A stretch of DNA of 34,359 bases, taken from Pseudomonadota bacterium (GTDB lineage: Bacteria > Pseudomonadota > Gammaproteobacteria > Burkholderiales > Rhodocyclaceae). The notes below the pieces were generated by a model. The model was not told the DNA's origin. It ran no database searches and was given only the letters and a program-made list of their open reading frames with translations. The stretch lies in assembly GCA_029780075.1 (NCBI GenBank), contig JAKOZI010000077.1, positions 1 to 34,359 on the forward strand. The letters are read 5' to 3'. Both the position numbers and the translations under genes were made by a program. Below, piece after piece: positions 26,730 to 34,359 of the stretch. Every line of letters begins with the position of its first letter. The stretch's first letter is position 1.

Positions 26730-28118
26730 ATGCAAATCAATGTGGAAGCCAAGCCACCTGCATCCGCCGCCTACGACACGAGAAAAAAGCGGCTCGTTGA
26801 AACGATTGACCGGCTGTATCTGCGCGACGCCAAGGGCTCACTGCAGAAAATGATCTCGCGCATCCACCCGGCGGACATGGCGGCAATTCTCGATGACTTG
26901 CCCCCGGCGCACGTTGTGGATGTGTTCTACTCCATTGCCGACAGCGCGATGGCGTCGGATGTTTTCAACCAGTTGTCACCCGATCTGCGTACACAGGTGA
27001 TGACCGAATCGCCGATCGAGAAGCTGGCGGGCGTACTGGAACACCTTCCTCCGGATGACCTCGCCGACCTCATCGGCGATCTTCCCGAGGATCAGCGGGC
27101 CGAACTGATGGCCTTGCTCGACCGCGAGAGCAAGGATGAGGTCGAGAGTCTGCTGCAGTACGACCCGAACAGTGCCGGCGGGATCATGACCACCGATTTT
27201 TTCTCGCTTCCGCACACCCTGACCATCGAGGAAGCGATCGAGAACATTCGTAACCGCGAAGATGTCGAGATGGTCTTCTACCTGTACCTGACCGACGAGG
27301 GCGGGCGCCTGGTGGGTGTCGTCTCCTTGCGACAGTTGCTGCTGACCCGTTCCGGGACACCGCTGCACAAGGTCATGAACCGGCGCGTGATGAAGGTCAC
27401 TACCGACGCCGACCAGACCACCGTTGCCATGTTGGTCGACAAGTATCGCCTGCTCGCAATCCCGGTGGTGGACGAAGACAATGTGCTGGTCGGCATGGTC
27501 ACGGTCGATGACGTCATCGATGTCATCGAGGAGGAAACAACCCGCGACATGCTGAAGATGGCGGGCACCAGCGAATCGGAGACGCTCACCCACTCGGCAT
27601 TCAAGATCGCCGGGATCCGTCTGCCCTGGCTGCTGGCGGCGTTCATCGGCGGTCTGGCGGCGACGGCGGTGATCGGGCAATACGAGGCGATTCTCGGCGA
27701 GGTTCTGGTACTGAGTGCCTTCCTGCCGGTGGTCATGGGCATGGCCGGCAACGTCGGCGTGCAGTCCGCAACCGTGGCCGTGCGCGGTCTCGCCACGGGT
27801 GCGATCGACGTCAGGGACACGGTGCCGCTGGTGCTCAAGGAATTGCGCGTCGGCCTGGTTCTTGGCGGTTTCTACGGCGTGATCCTGGCCATTTACGGTT
27901 ACCTGGTACACCACAGCCTGCAGCTCGGCCAGGTTGTCGGGCTGACGATCCTCGGCAACATGACCGGCGCGGCGTTACTCGCGGTACTGCTGCCGATGAT
28001 CTTTCAACGCCTGAAGGTAGACCCGGCGGTCGCCACAGGCCCGTTCGTGACCACCGCCATCGACATTCTGGGCGTCCTCAACTACTTCGTGATCGCCAGT
28101 TGGATCTACAAGTTGTGA
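26730..28118 (+). CDS. mgtE: Magnesium transporter MgtE
   Basis: 462 residues. The N-terminal helical domain (about 20-140) contains HPADMAAILDDLPP and the repeats ending LPEDQRAEL. Paired CBS domains follow (about 150-270, with PNSAGGIMTTDF and RLLAIPVVDEDNVLVGMVTV), which sense cytosolic Mg2+. The membrane part starts near 300, with the conserved FLPVVMGMAGNVGVQSATVAVRG and a final helix TTAIDILGVLNYF whose aspartate is the pore Mg2+ ligand in the family. ATG 26730 has GAGGGAAGGA upstream; a GTG-initiated extension to 26706 is less likely. Confidence 0.95.
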   Translation: MQINVEAKPPASAAYDTRKKRLVETIDRLYLRDAKGSLQKMISRIHPADMAAILDDLPPAHVVDVFYSIADSAMASDVFNQLSPDLRTQVMTESPIEKLAGVLEHLPPDDLADLIGDLPEDQRAELMALLDRESKDEVESLLQYDPNSAGGIMTTDFFSLPHTLTIEEAIENIRNREDVEMVFYLYLTDEGGRLVGVVSLRQLLLTRSGTPLHKVMNRRVMKVTTDADQTTVAMLVDKYRLLAIPVVDEDNVLVGMVTVDDVIDVIEEETTRDMLKMAGTSESETLTHSAFKIAGIRLPWLLAAFIGGLAATAVIGQYEAILGEVLVLSAFLPVVMGMAGNVGVQSATVAVRGLATGAIDVRDTVPLVLKELRVGLVLGGFYGVILAIYGYLVHHSLQLGQVVGLTILGNMTGAALLAVLLPMIFQRLKVDPAVATGPFVTTAIDILGVLNYFVIASWIYKL

Positions 28119-28182
28119 CCGTGTCGCCACCGGACCTGGACCGCCGGCGGCGTCCCGTTCAGCAACACCGCACTCCGCGGGC

Positions 28183-28208
28183 CACCAGTCTCGTAACCGG
28201 GACTGGTG
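28183..28208. terminator. Hairpin between convergent genes
   Basis: CACCAGTC and GACTGGTG form an 8-bp perfect stem, extendable by two pairs, within the 105-bp gap where mgtE and the CYTH-CHAD gene converge. There is no clear T run on either side, so a role as shared terminator is only likely from position. Confidence 0.4.
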
Positions 28209-28223
28209 CCGTCACCTGCAATC

Positions 28224-29702
28224 TTACGCCGCCTGCCAAGGCTCTCGCTGCTGCTGGAAGTCAATCAACGCCCTGCTGAATTCAGGCAGCAAGGATTCGG
28301 TCTGTGCCGCCAGCCAGCCTTCTAGCCGTTTGCCCCTGCTGCCAGGCAACGCCTCCGCAACAAGCTGCTCGGCGACCGCCAGGTCGTTCAGACGGCCCAG
28401 CAGATCCTGCAGACAACTTGCCGAGTGATGGTAGTTGGCCAGCACGGGTCCTTCAAGGATCGGGGTAAAAAATTCAAGCGCGTAGCGCAATTGCTTGAAG
28501 GCCACGCGCAAGCGGTGACGGGCGGCAACGCTGGCGCCCAACGCGTCCGCAGCGCGCTCCTTGACCCGCTTCGCGGATTTCTTCAGGCAACGCGGGACGA
28601 ACGTTCCGAGCGGCCCGCCATCGGCTTCCGGCAAGGCCAGGAGCGCGGTGGAGAAGTCGATCAGCAACCGCGAGTACTCTGCCGTGCCAAGCGCTTTCCC
28701 GGTGGCCCTGCGGCTGCTCGCCGAGCGGCGACGGGCGTATGCAGACAGCCGCTCGACCTCGCCGCCGCCTGCAAATGCCTTGTCCAGCACCGGCAAGGTT
28801 TCCGCAAGAAAAACATCCCAGTTACGTGTCTCACCAAGTTGACTGGCGAGTCCCTGCCATAGCGGATCGAAGCGTGCGACGAAGTGCTCCGGCAGCAGCG
28901 GCTCCCACAGACGAATTGCCGACCGTAGTCGGCGGATTGCAACCCGCGCCTGATGCACGAACTCCGGCAGGTCGCTCCGGCCAACACTCTTTTCGTTGCC
29001 TTGCAGGTGGTACAGACACGACAGCGCAATCATGCGAAATGCGCCGATGCACGACATGCCCGCCTCGGTCGCGATGGGTGGCGCCTTCACCGCCGCCAGC
29101 GGCGCATCCGCCAACAGGCGATAGGCCCGCTCCGACTTGCTGCTGACCTCCGGGTGCAGCGGCAGGCTGGCCTGCAACTGCCCGGCCAGCGCGAACAGGT
29201 CACCAATCTCGCCAGAGAGCAGTTCCAGTTCGATCTCGCGGATGGTCTGGCGTTGACCGCGTGCGTCGATCCAGCCACGATCGAGAGCCAATTCGATGCG
29301 CACGCCATGGCGCGGCTCCAGCAGCCAGATATGGCGTCGGAAGTGGGTGGTGAACAGCGGTTGCAATTCGTCCCGAAGAGATTCCAGCAGGTCGCGCAGA
29401 CTGCCGCTATCGACATGTGAAAAATCGAACGCTCCCGGCCGAGCCGGAACCTCCCATTCGCTACGCTGGGCCAGACCAGCCGTGAGTTGCGGGGCCGTCT
29501 TGACAGTCAACAGCCATTGGCTCCCCTTTTGACGGTAGCGAACGACAATTCGCTCGCGCCTGAGGCGCAAGTCAGGTGTGTCGTAATAGGTGTTGATCAG
29601 CAATTGCCGCTGCGGTTCGACGCCGGCCAACAGGGCCTGTTTGGGCACCTGACTGGCGGCGTACGCTGGCAGCGACAACTTGATTTCGGTTTCTGTGGCC
29701 AC
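28224..29702 (-). CDS. CYTH and CHAD domain protein (inorganic triphosphatase-like)
   Basis: 492 residues. The CYTH domain starts with the ExExK signature (E4, E6, K8 in ATETEIKLSL) and continues with basic and acidic strands (LRLRRERIVVRYR, EIELELLSGE) that bind triphosphate and metal. The CHAD domain occupies roughly the second half, beginning near VHQARVAIRRLRSAIRLW, with many surface histidines and arginines that bind polyphosphate. Related YgiF-type enzymes hydrolyse inorganic triphosphate. GTG 29702 is chosen because AGGAGGG lies 6 bases upstream; the frame to GTG 29759 would place that site inside the gene. It follows the K+ channel gene after 73 bp. Confidence 0.88.
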   Translation of the reverse strand: MATETEIKLSLPAYAASQVPKQALLAGVEPQRQLLINTYYDTPDLRLRRERIVVRYRQKGSQWLLTVKTAPQLTAGLAQRSEWEVPARPGAFDFSHVDSGSLRDLLESLRDELQPLFTTHFRRHIWLLEPRHGVRIELALDRGWIDARGQRQTIREIELELLSGEIGDLFALAGQLQASLPLHPEVSSKSERAYRLLADAPLAAVKAPPIATEAGMSCIGAFRMIALSCLYHLQGNEKSVGRSDLPEFVHQARVAIRRLRSAIRLWEPLLPEHFVARFDPLWQGLASQLGETRNWDVFLAETLPVLDKAFAGGGEVERLSAYARRRSASSRRATGKALGTAEYSRLLIDFSTALLALPEADGGPLGTFVPRCLKKSAKRVKERAADALGASVAARHRLRVAFKQLRYALEFFTPILEGPVLANYHHSASCLQDLLGRLNDLAVAEQLVAEALPGSRGKRLEGWLAAQTESLLPEFSRALIDFQQQREPWQAA

Positions 29703-29775
29703 GGCAAACCCTCCTGGAGGGAAAAGCGATGCATACCCCGGAATATTATCCTGCTTCACCTGACGTCGGTTGCCG

Positions 29776-30873
29776 TCAGGACATCTTCTCGATCAGGTGT
29801 GCCTTGAGCTGGGCACGCCCAGACGGATTGGCCAAGGCGATGATCGTGCTACCGGCATGGATGATGTCATCGACCTTGGGATTGAAGACCCATGCGCCAT
29901 CCTGCTCGCGCACGGCCAGCAGAATGTAATCGGGACTGCGCAGGCGCAGGTCGCCCACCCGGGTCGGTGGGAAATTGGTGGGTACCGGTACCTCCTCAAC
30001 GCGCACGTTCTTGTCCGACCGGATCATCTCGTCGAGAAAGCCGACGACATGTGGCCTGACCATCGCCGACGCCAGGCGGATGCCGCCGGTGAAATCCGGG
30101 GAAATCACCGCGTCTGCACCGGCCTTGCGCATCTTTTCGACATTCCGCAACTCCTGCGCGCGCGCCACGATCCGCAAGCCGGGATTGAGTTGCCTGGCGG
30201 TGATGATGATCATCAGATTCCGCGAGTCGTCGCCGGTTACGGCGAACAGTCCTCTGGCGTCTTCGATATCGGCCGCTTCCATCAGGTCGTCGTCCGAGGC
30301 ATCGCCCTGCAGGTAGAGCAGCGCCGGAAACTTGTCGAGATTCTCCTCGAAACGCTCCTCCTCGGGATCGATGGCGACGAAGTGACGTCCCGTGTTCTGC
30401 AGTTCCCGCCCGACACTGCGACCGACGCGCCCGAAACCGCAAATGATGAAATGCTGCCGCAGCTTCTGGATGCGCTTTTCCATCCGTCTCCTCCGAAGGG
30501 AATAATCAAGGTCCTTCTCGAGGAAGAACACTGACAGACTGGTAAACAAAAAGGTCAGCGCGCCGAGACCGGCAATGGCGATGAATCCGGCAAACAGGCG
30601 ATCCTGAAGGGAATGGAGAGGGACAATCTCGCCGTAACCCACGGTCGAAATGCTGATCAGGGTCATGTACAGCGCGTCGGACCAGTTCCCGTTTTCGCCG
30701 GCAATCTGATAGAAACCAAGCGTTCCGACGCCGATCAGCAGCAGCACCGTCATCCCAGCCCAAACGATACGCAGGATGATGCGCTGCAACTGCGCGGCTA
30801 CCCGGACTTCGGATTCACCGAGCCTTCGCATGCGGCGAAGGCGCCGACGCGCCAGCAGCGCGTTATCGGCCAT
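29776..30873 (-). CDS. Two-helix potassium channel with RCK (TrkA-N and TrkA-C) domains
   Basis: 365 residues. Two membrane helices (about 35-58 and 94-118) flank a pore loop with the K+ filter TVGYGE (77-82). A Rossmann RCK domain follows with the nucleotide-binding ICGFGRVGRSVG (144-155), an acidic strand end at VAIDPEEE, and a TrkA-C domain to the C-terminus. It resembles Kch/MthK-like channels gated by ligands on the RCK ring. It lies upstream of the CYTH-CHAD gene on the same strand. Direction of ion flow and ligand cannot be read from the sequence. Confidence 0.92.
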   Translation of the reverse strand: MADNALLARRRLRRMRRLGESEVRVAAQLQRIILRIVWAGMTVLLLIGVGTLGFYQIAGENGNWSDALYMTLISISTVGYGEIVPLHSLQDRLFAGFIAIAGLGALTFLFTSLSVFFLEKDLDYSLRRRRMEKRIQKLRQHFIICGFGRVGRSVGRELQNTGRHFVAIDPEEERFEENLDKFPALLYLQGDASDDDLMEAADIEDARGLFAVTGDDSRNLMIIITARQLNPGLRIVARAQELRNVEKMRKAGADAVISPDFTGGIRLASAMVRPHVVGFLDEMIRSDKNVRVEEVPVPTNFPPTRVGDLRLRSPDYILLAVREQDGAWVFNPKVDDIIHAGSTIIALANPSGRAQLKAHLIEKMS

Positions 30874-31266
30874 ACGGAAGAAGATTCGCTGTCTGGGCTC
30901 TGGAGGTCATCGGCAAGACAAGGGCTGGCAAAGGTTCGGGCAGGTAGCTAACGGTCATGGCCAGGCAAGACACCCCGGATGATGAAAGCCATGACCGTTT
31001 CCCTCACCCCCGACCCCTCTCCCACCAGCGGTCGAGGGGAGGTTCGTGAGTCGCTGGCGCGACTTCCACATTAACAGCTCGCGCCGCATATGCTGAGCGG
31101 GCGAGATTCGCACATTCCCAAGGGATTGTCCACGATTCCCGTGGCCCTGGTCGACACCAGGCGGCAGGTCGATGGCAAGTGGTTGCCGACGGTAAAAGTT
31201 GCTTTACCATCGCCGGCAGGACCTGCCAGAATCATCACTGCACACCAACCCGCCAGGCGACTACCG
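30874..31266. other. 393-bp divergent region holding the left inverted repeat
   Basis: Between the divergent K+ channel and methyltransferase genes. It contains the left copy of a long inverted repeat (30968-31078). Between the repeat and the methyltransferase start there is a weak promoter candidate on plus (TTGCCG near 31185, TACCAT 16 bases further). No gene is supported; a frame from 31090 joins the methyltransferase but lacks family support. Confidence 0.4.
30968..31078 (+). repeat. Left copy of long inverted repeat
   Basis: About 111 bp, nearly identical in reverse complement to 32652-32777 over its whole length, with an outer end reading AGACACCCCGGATGATGAAA and an inner part containing a CCCACCAGCGG hairpin-like core. 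Its middle resembles the GC-rich CCCTCTCCC-type intergenic repeats widespread in proteobacteria. It bounds a two-gene unit with its partner. Confidence 0.8.
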
Positions 31267-31920
31267 ATGCGGTTCCATTCCGACGAACTCGAACAAATTT
31301 CCGCCCGCACGCTGGCCCACTACGACCAACGTGCCGAAGAGTTCCGCGCAGGTACGTGCAGCCACGATGTCAGTCAGAACATCGCCGCCCTGTTGCGGCA
31401 TATTCATGGCCACCCGCCATTTGCGATCCTCGACTTCGGCTGCGGCCCCGGCCGTGACCTGAAGGCCTTTGCCAGTCTCGGTCATTGCGCCATCGGACTG
31501 GACGGGTCGCGGAGCTTCGTGGAAATGGCGTGTGCCGATACCGGCTGTGAGGTCTGGCATCAGGACTTTCTCAAGCTCGATCTTCCGCCCGGACATTTTG
31601 ACGGGGTCTTCGCCAATGCCTCGCTGTTTCATGTGCCTGTTCAGGAGTTGCCACGCGTGCTGCGGCAGCTGCACGATACCCTGAAGATGAACGGCGTACT
31701 GTTCTGTTCAAACCCGCGCGGCAACAATGAGGAGGGCTGGAACAACGGGCGTTACGGTGCCTACCACACCCTCGCGGCATGGCGTTCGCGGATGTCCGAT
31801 GCGGGCTTCGACGAACTCGAACACTATTACCGCCCCCCTGGCCTGCCACGCGCTCAACAGCCGTGGCTCGCCAGTGTGTGGCGCAAAGCCGGACACGATG
31901 AAACACGGATCCACCCTTGA
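31267..31920 (+). CDS. Class I SAM-dependent methyltransferase
   Basis: 217 residues. Motif I AILDFGCGPGRD (53-64) binds SAM; IGLDGSRSFVEMA is the acidic strand-2 end, HFDGVFANASLFHVP is motif IV, and LPRVLRQLHDTLKMNGVLFCSN is the motif V/VI region. It is of the small UbiE/Methyltransf_11 type; the substrate cannot be inferred. ATG 31267 (MRFHSDELEQISARTLAHYD) gives the normal family start; the frame opening at 31090 is longer but runs through intergenic sequence. It is the first gene of the inverted-repeat-bounded unit. Confidence 0.85.
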   Translation: MRFHSDELEQISARTLAHYDQRAEEFRAGTCSHDVSQNIAALLRHIHGHPPFAILDFGCGPGRDLKAFASLGHCAIGLDGSRSFVEMACADTGCEVWHQDFLKLDLPPGHFDGVFANASLFHVPVQELPRVLRQLHDTLKMNGVLFCSNPRGNNEEGWNNGRYGAYHTLAAWRSRMSDAGFDELEHYYRPPGLPRAQQPWLASVWRKAGHDETRIHP

Positions 31921-31978
31921 TAATATCCCGAGTTCGACCCCTTTACGTTCCTTCACCGCCACCAATACGCTGGCCATC

Positions 31979-32608
31979 ATGTCAGACAAACGCTTTGCCA
32001 AGCACCGCACCGGGTTCAGGGCCAGTCAACGAATCGCCGAGGCAATTCTCGACTATGTCGGCCAGACTCCGGCAACCACTGAAGACTGGAACCGGAAACC
32101 CGCAGTGCGCGCGCGGGCGATTGCGCGCCGGGCAGCCGGACAGGCTGCGGTCACCGCCGGCAGCCTGACTCTGCCACCCGGTCCGCTCGGCTGGCTGACC
32201 CTCCTCCCCGAACTGCGGGCACTGTGGCAACTGCAGACACAAATGGTCGCCGACATCGCGGGTTGCCATGGCAAGACCGCGGTTCTGGGCCGCGAAGAGA
32301 TGCTCTACTGCCTGTTCCGGCACACCGACCCGCAGGCGGTCCGCGATCTTGTCAGCCAGATCGGCAATCGCTTTGTCGTCCAGCGCGCCGCCCATCCCGA
32401 TCTTCAGTCAGTAGTACTGAAGATCGGGCTGCACATCTCGCAACGTCTCATCGGCAAGGGGCTTTCACGCTGGATCCCGGTGTTCGGCGCGCTGGGCGCC
32501 GGCGCGTACGCCTATTACGACACCGCACGGGTCGCCCATACGGCAATTGATTTCTTCTCCGGCGTTATTGACGTGCAAACCGAGGAAGCACCGCACGTTG
32601 ACCGTTGA
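31979..32608 (+). CDS. EcsC-like membrane-associated protein
   Basis: 209 residues. A hydrophobic, glycine-rich central segment (LPPGPLGWLTLLPELRALWQ, then LQTQMVADIAGCHGK) and a C-terminal glycine-alanine hairpin (WIPVFGALGAGAYAYYDTAR) are typical of EcsC-family proteins. The function is unknown. Either ATG 31979 (MSDKRFAKHRTG) or ATG 31898, which overlaps the end of the methyltransferase gene, could start it; neither has a strong ribosome site. I chose 31979 because the family-like region begins just after it. It lies 58 bp after the methyltransferase, inside the inverted-repeat-bounded unit. Confidence 0.7.
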   Translation: MSDKRFAKHRTGFRASQRIAEAILDYVGQTPATTEDWNRKPAVRARAIARRAAGQAAVTAGSLTLPPGPLGWLTLLPELRALWQLQTQMVADIAGCHGKTAVLGREEMLYCLFRHTDPQAVRDLVSQIGNRFVVQRAAHPDLQSVVLKIGLHISQRLIGKGLSRWIPVFGALGAGAYAYYDTARVAHTAIDFFSGVIDVQTEEAPHVDR

Positions 32609-32651
32609 CCACAACCAGGCAGCGAACGCAGCACCAGGCCCGGCCCGCTAT

Positions 32652-32777
32652 GCTGATTAAGGTGAAAGTCGCACCAGCGACTCACGAACCTCCCCTCGCC
32701 CACTGGTGGGAGAGGGGTCGGGGGAGAGGGGTCGGGGGAGAGCGACACGGTCATGGCTTTCATTATCCGGGGTGTCT
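32652..32777 (-). repeat. Right copy of long inverted repeat
   Basis: About 126 bp, the reverse complement of 30968-31078 with few mismatches. It is about 15 bases longer because the element GAGAGGGGTCGGGG is tandemly duplicated here. The outer end reads ATTATCCGGGGTGTCT. It lies 87 bp upstream of the GGDEF gene. Confidence 0.8.
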
Positions 32778-32864
32778 CTAGCGATGACCTTTAGCGATCG
32801 GTCGCCGGCGCGGAACGCCTGTTAGAATGGTCCCCACAGACCATTGGAAGAGGCGCACGGGACC

Positions 32865-34337
32865 ATGAGGGTAACCATCAGGGATCTTGAAGACTGGGTA
32901 AGGCCCCGGACGGTCACGATCCTCACACTCATCTTGCTGGCGGCCCTCTGGTCGGTAGTCATTGCCTCTGCGGTTTCGGGACGGCAGGTCAGCATCGCCT
33001 CCACCGGCGAACTTCTACAACGCACCGGACGGGCCGTAGAAGATCAGACCCACCAGCAACTGCGCCTGACCGACGTTCTGCTGGCTACCGCTGCACATTG
33101 GCTACAGGCAAACCCAGGTCGCGATCCCCGCAGTGATCCCGCCTTCCGAAAATTGCTGGAGGGCTTTCACGCCAGAACCGGCGACTCGATCGACATCCAG
33201 CTGCTGGCCATGGATGGCAGCGTCGTCGACATTCTGGGCAAGAGCCCGCGACCACTGACGAATGTCGCCGACAGCGAGTACTTCAAGGGTGCCCTGGCCA
33301 GCAAGGCGCTGTTCATTGGCCGCCCCGAGCGCAGTCGGCGTAGCGGCGGCCATGGCTTGCCGATTGCCCTTGCGTTGCCCAACCCGATACATGGCATCCA
33401 GATGATCGTCGCGCTGGTCGACCTGCCGACACTGATCGGGAGATACGAAGGCCAGCGTCAGCAAGCCGGCGGCACGATCACCCTGCTCCGAAACGACGGT
33501 GTGGTGCTCGCCAGGGCGCCGGCGGATGCATCACTGCCCGGCCAGTCCATCGCCGATGGGCGGCTTTTTGGCGAGCGCCTGAGGCAACCGCCGCGGACCT
33601 TGCTGTTACTCGATGAAACGCGCGCCGGCGAGAAGAAGGAATTCGTCAGCTATTCTCCAGTGGGCGATTTCCCGCTGCTGATCGCCGTCTCCGAGGATTA
33701 CGACGAAGCGCTATTGCCGTGGCTGAAACAGACGCAGTGGATCGTTCTGCTGGCCCTAGGCGTCACCGTGCCGCTCACCATAGTCGCCTTTCGTTCCCTG
33801 CGTCTGCTGCGGGCGCTGGCCAATCGGAATGCCGAATTGCAGCATCTGGTGACGACCGACCCGCTGACCGGGAGCAGCAACCGCCGGCACTTCGTCGAAA
33901 TCCTGGAAGACGAACTGGGGCGAGCGAAGATCCAGAATACTCCCCTGACTCTCCTGTTGCTGGCGGTCGACTTCTTCAAGCAGATCAACGATGGCTATGG
34001 CCATGCCATCGGCGATCAGGTATTGATCGCCTGCGCGCAGGCCGCGACGGGCTGTTTGCGCTCCAGGGACTTGATCGGCAGGCTCGGAGGTGGTGAATTC
34101 TCCATTCTGCTACCCAACACCGAGGCCAGGGAAGCCGTCATGGTTGCCGAGCGTGTGCGCACGGCAATCGCCCGGATCTCGATCCCGACCGACAACGGCA
34201 CGGTCGAGTTCGCGGCCAGCGTTGGCGCGAGCCAGGCCATGACGGAGGACCGCTCGATCGACGATCTGCTGAAGCGCGCGGCAGCCGCCCTGCACAACGC
34301 CAAGGCGGGAGGACACAATCGCGTAGCGGTGGTCTGA
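32865..34337 (+). CDS. Membrane sensor protein with degenerate GGDEF domain
   Basis: 490 residues. Membrane helices at about 17-36 and 290-309 enclose a periplasmic Cache-like sensor domain. The C-terminal GGDEF domain (about 325-490) begins TTDPLTGSSNRRHFVE. The metal-binding aspartate of the DxD motif is replaced by alanine (LLAVDFFKQIND, A367), and the signature reads GGGEF (408-412), so the second metal ligand (E or D) is glycine (G410). The inhibitory-site RxxD (R399, D402) stands exactly five residues before the signature and is intact, as are N375 and D384. Cyclase activity is therefore unlikely; binding of c-di-GMP remains possible. ATG 32865 is chosen over TTG 32844. Confidence 0.88.
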   Translation: MRVTIRDLEDWVRPRTVTILTLILLAALWSVVIASAVSGRQVSIASTGELLQRTGRAVEDQTHQQLRLTDVLLATAAHWLQANPGRDPRSDPAFRKLLEGFHARTGDSIDIQLLAMDGSVVDILGKSPRPLTNVADSEYFKGALASKALFIGRPERSRRSGGHGLPIALALPNPIHGIQMIVALVDLPTLIGRYEGQRQQAGGTITLLRNDGVVLARAPADASLPGQSIADGRLFGERLRQPPRTLLLLDETRAGEKKEFVSYSPVGDFPLLIAVSEDYDEALLPWLKQTQWIVLLALGVTVPLTIVAFRSLRLLRALANRNAELQHLVTTDPLTGSSNRRHFVEILEDELGRAKIQNTPLTLLLLAVDFFKQINDGYGHAIGDQVLIACAQAATGCLRSRDLIGRLGGGEFSILLPNTEAREAVMVAERVRTAIARISIPTDNGTVEFAASVGASQAMTEDRSIDDLLKRAAAALHNAKAGGHNRVAVV

Positions 34338-34359
34338 GGCGGGCTACCAGGCCACCTCT

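Overview
The window is a GC-rich, densely coded chromosomal segment from a Gram-negative proteobacterium. An N-type ATPase operon, an ACR3/ArsJ arsenic module, MgtE, a CYTH-CHAD protein and a periplasmic-sensor GGDEF protein together suggest a betaproteobacterium. A Rhodocyclales or Accumulibacter-like host is a guess from gene content only. No rRNA, tRNA, CRISPR array, transposase or integrase was recognised, apart from an unidentified 50-residue C-terminal fragment at the left edge.

Layout. (1) 1-153: tail of a winged-helix-like protein. (2) 196-17565, minus strand: an N-type ATPase operon in the order atpD-C-Q-B-E-F-A-(11 kb interruption)-G. (3) 1032-12258: the interruption, a defence-type island inserted exactly at the atpA/atpG overlap. 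It holds a four-gene set (PLD-SNF2 helicase, large N6-adenine methylase, AAA ATPase, Toprim-like protein) and a two-gene set (AAA ATPase, DUF4276 Toprim-like protein). Three imperfect copies (R1-R3) of the atpA-end/atpG-start sequence lie at its two ends and between the two gene sets. (4) 17562-21796, minus: redox/envelope genes that run into atpD (cytochrome b5 domain, ferric-reductase-like protein, two related secreted proteins, a small acidic protein, a thioredoxin/DsbD-like protein). (5) 22113-26301: arsenic resistance, with acr3 and an ECF sigma gene on minus, and the ArsJ-type GAPDH and arsJ on plus. (6) 26730-30873: mgtE, a CYTH-CHAD triphosphatase-like protein and a K+ channel. (7) 30968-32777: an inverted-repeat-bounded unit with a methyltransferase and an EcsC-like protein. 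(8) 32865-34337: a degenerate GGDEF protein.

How the parts work together. The N-ATPase genes encode a rotary ATPase normally thought to pump ions at the cost of ATP. Its gamma subunit gene is now reached only through the defence genes, and the last defence gene ends with a copy of the AtpA tail that overlaps the atpG start. The island therefore appears to have entered at a specific site without destroying either ATPase gene. The most notable observations are this integration architecture with two tandem cassettes, the c-subunit lacking the Na+-ligand glutamine, the missing atpR, the arsenic module with an ECF sigma factor but no visible ArsR, and a GGDEF domain that has lost its metal ligands but kept its c-di-GMP inhibitory site.
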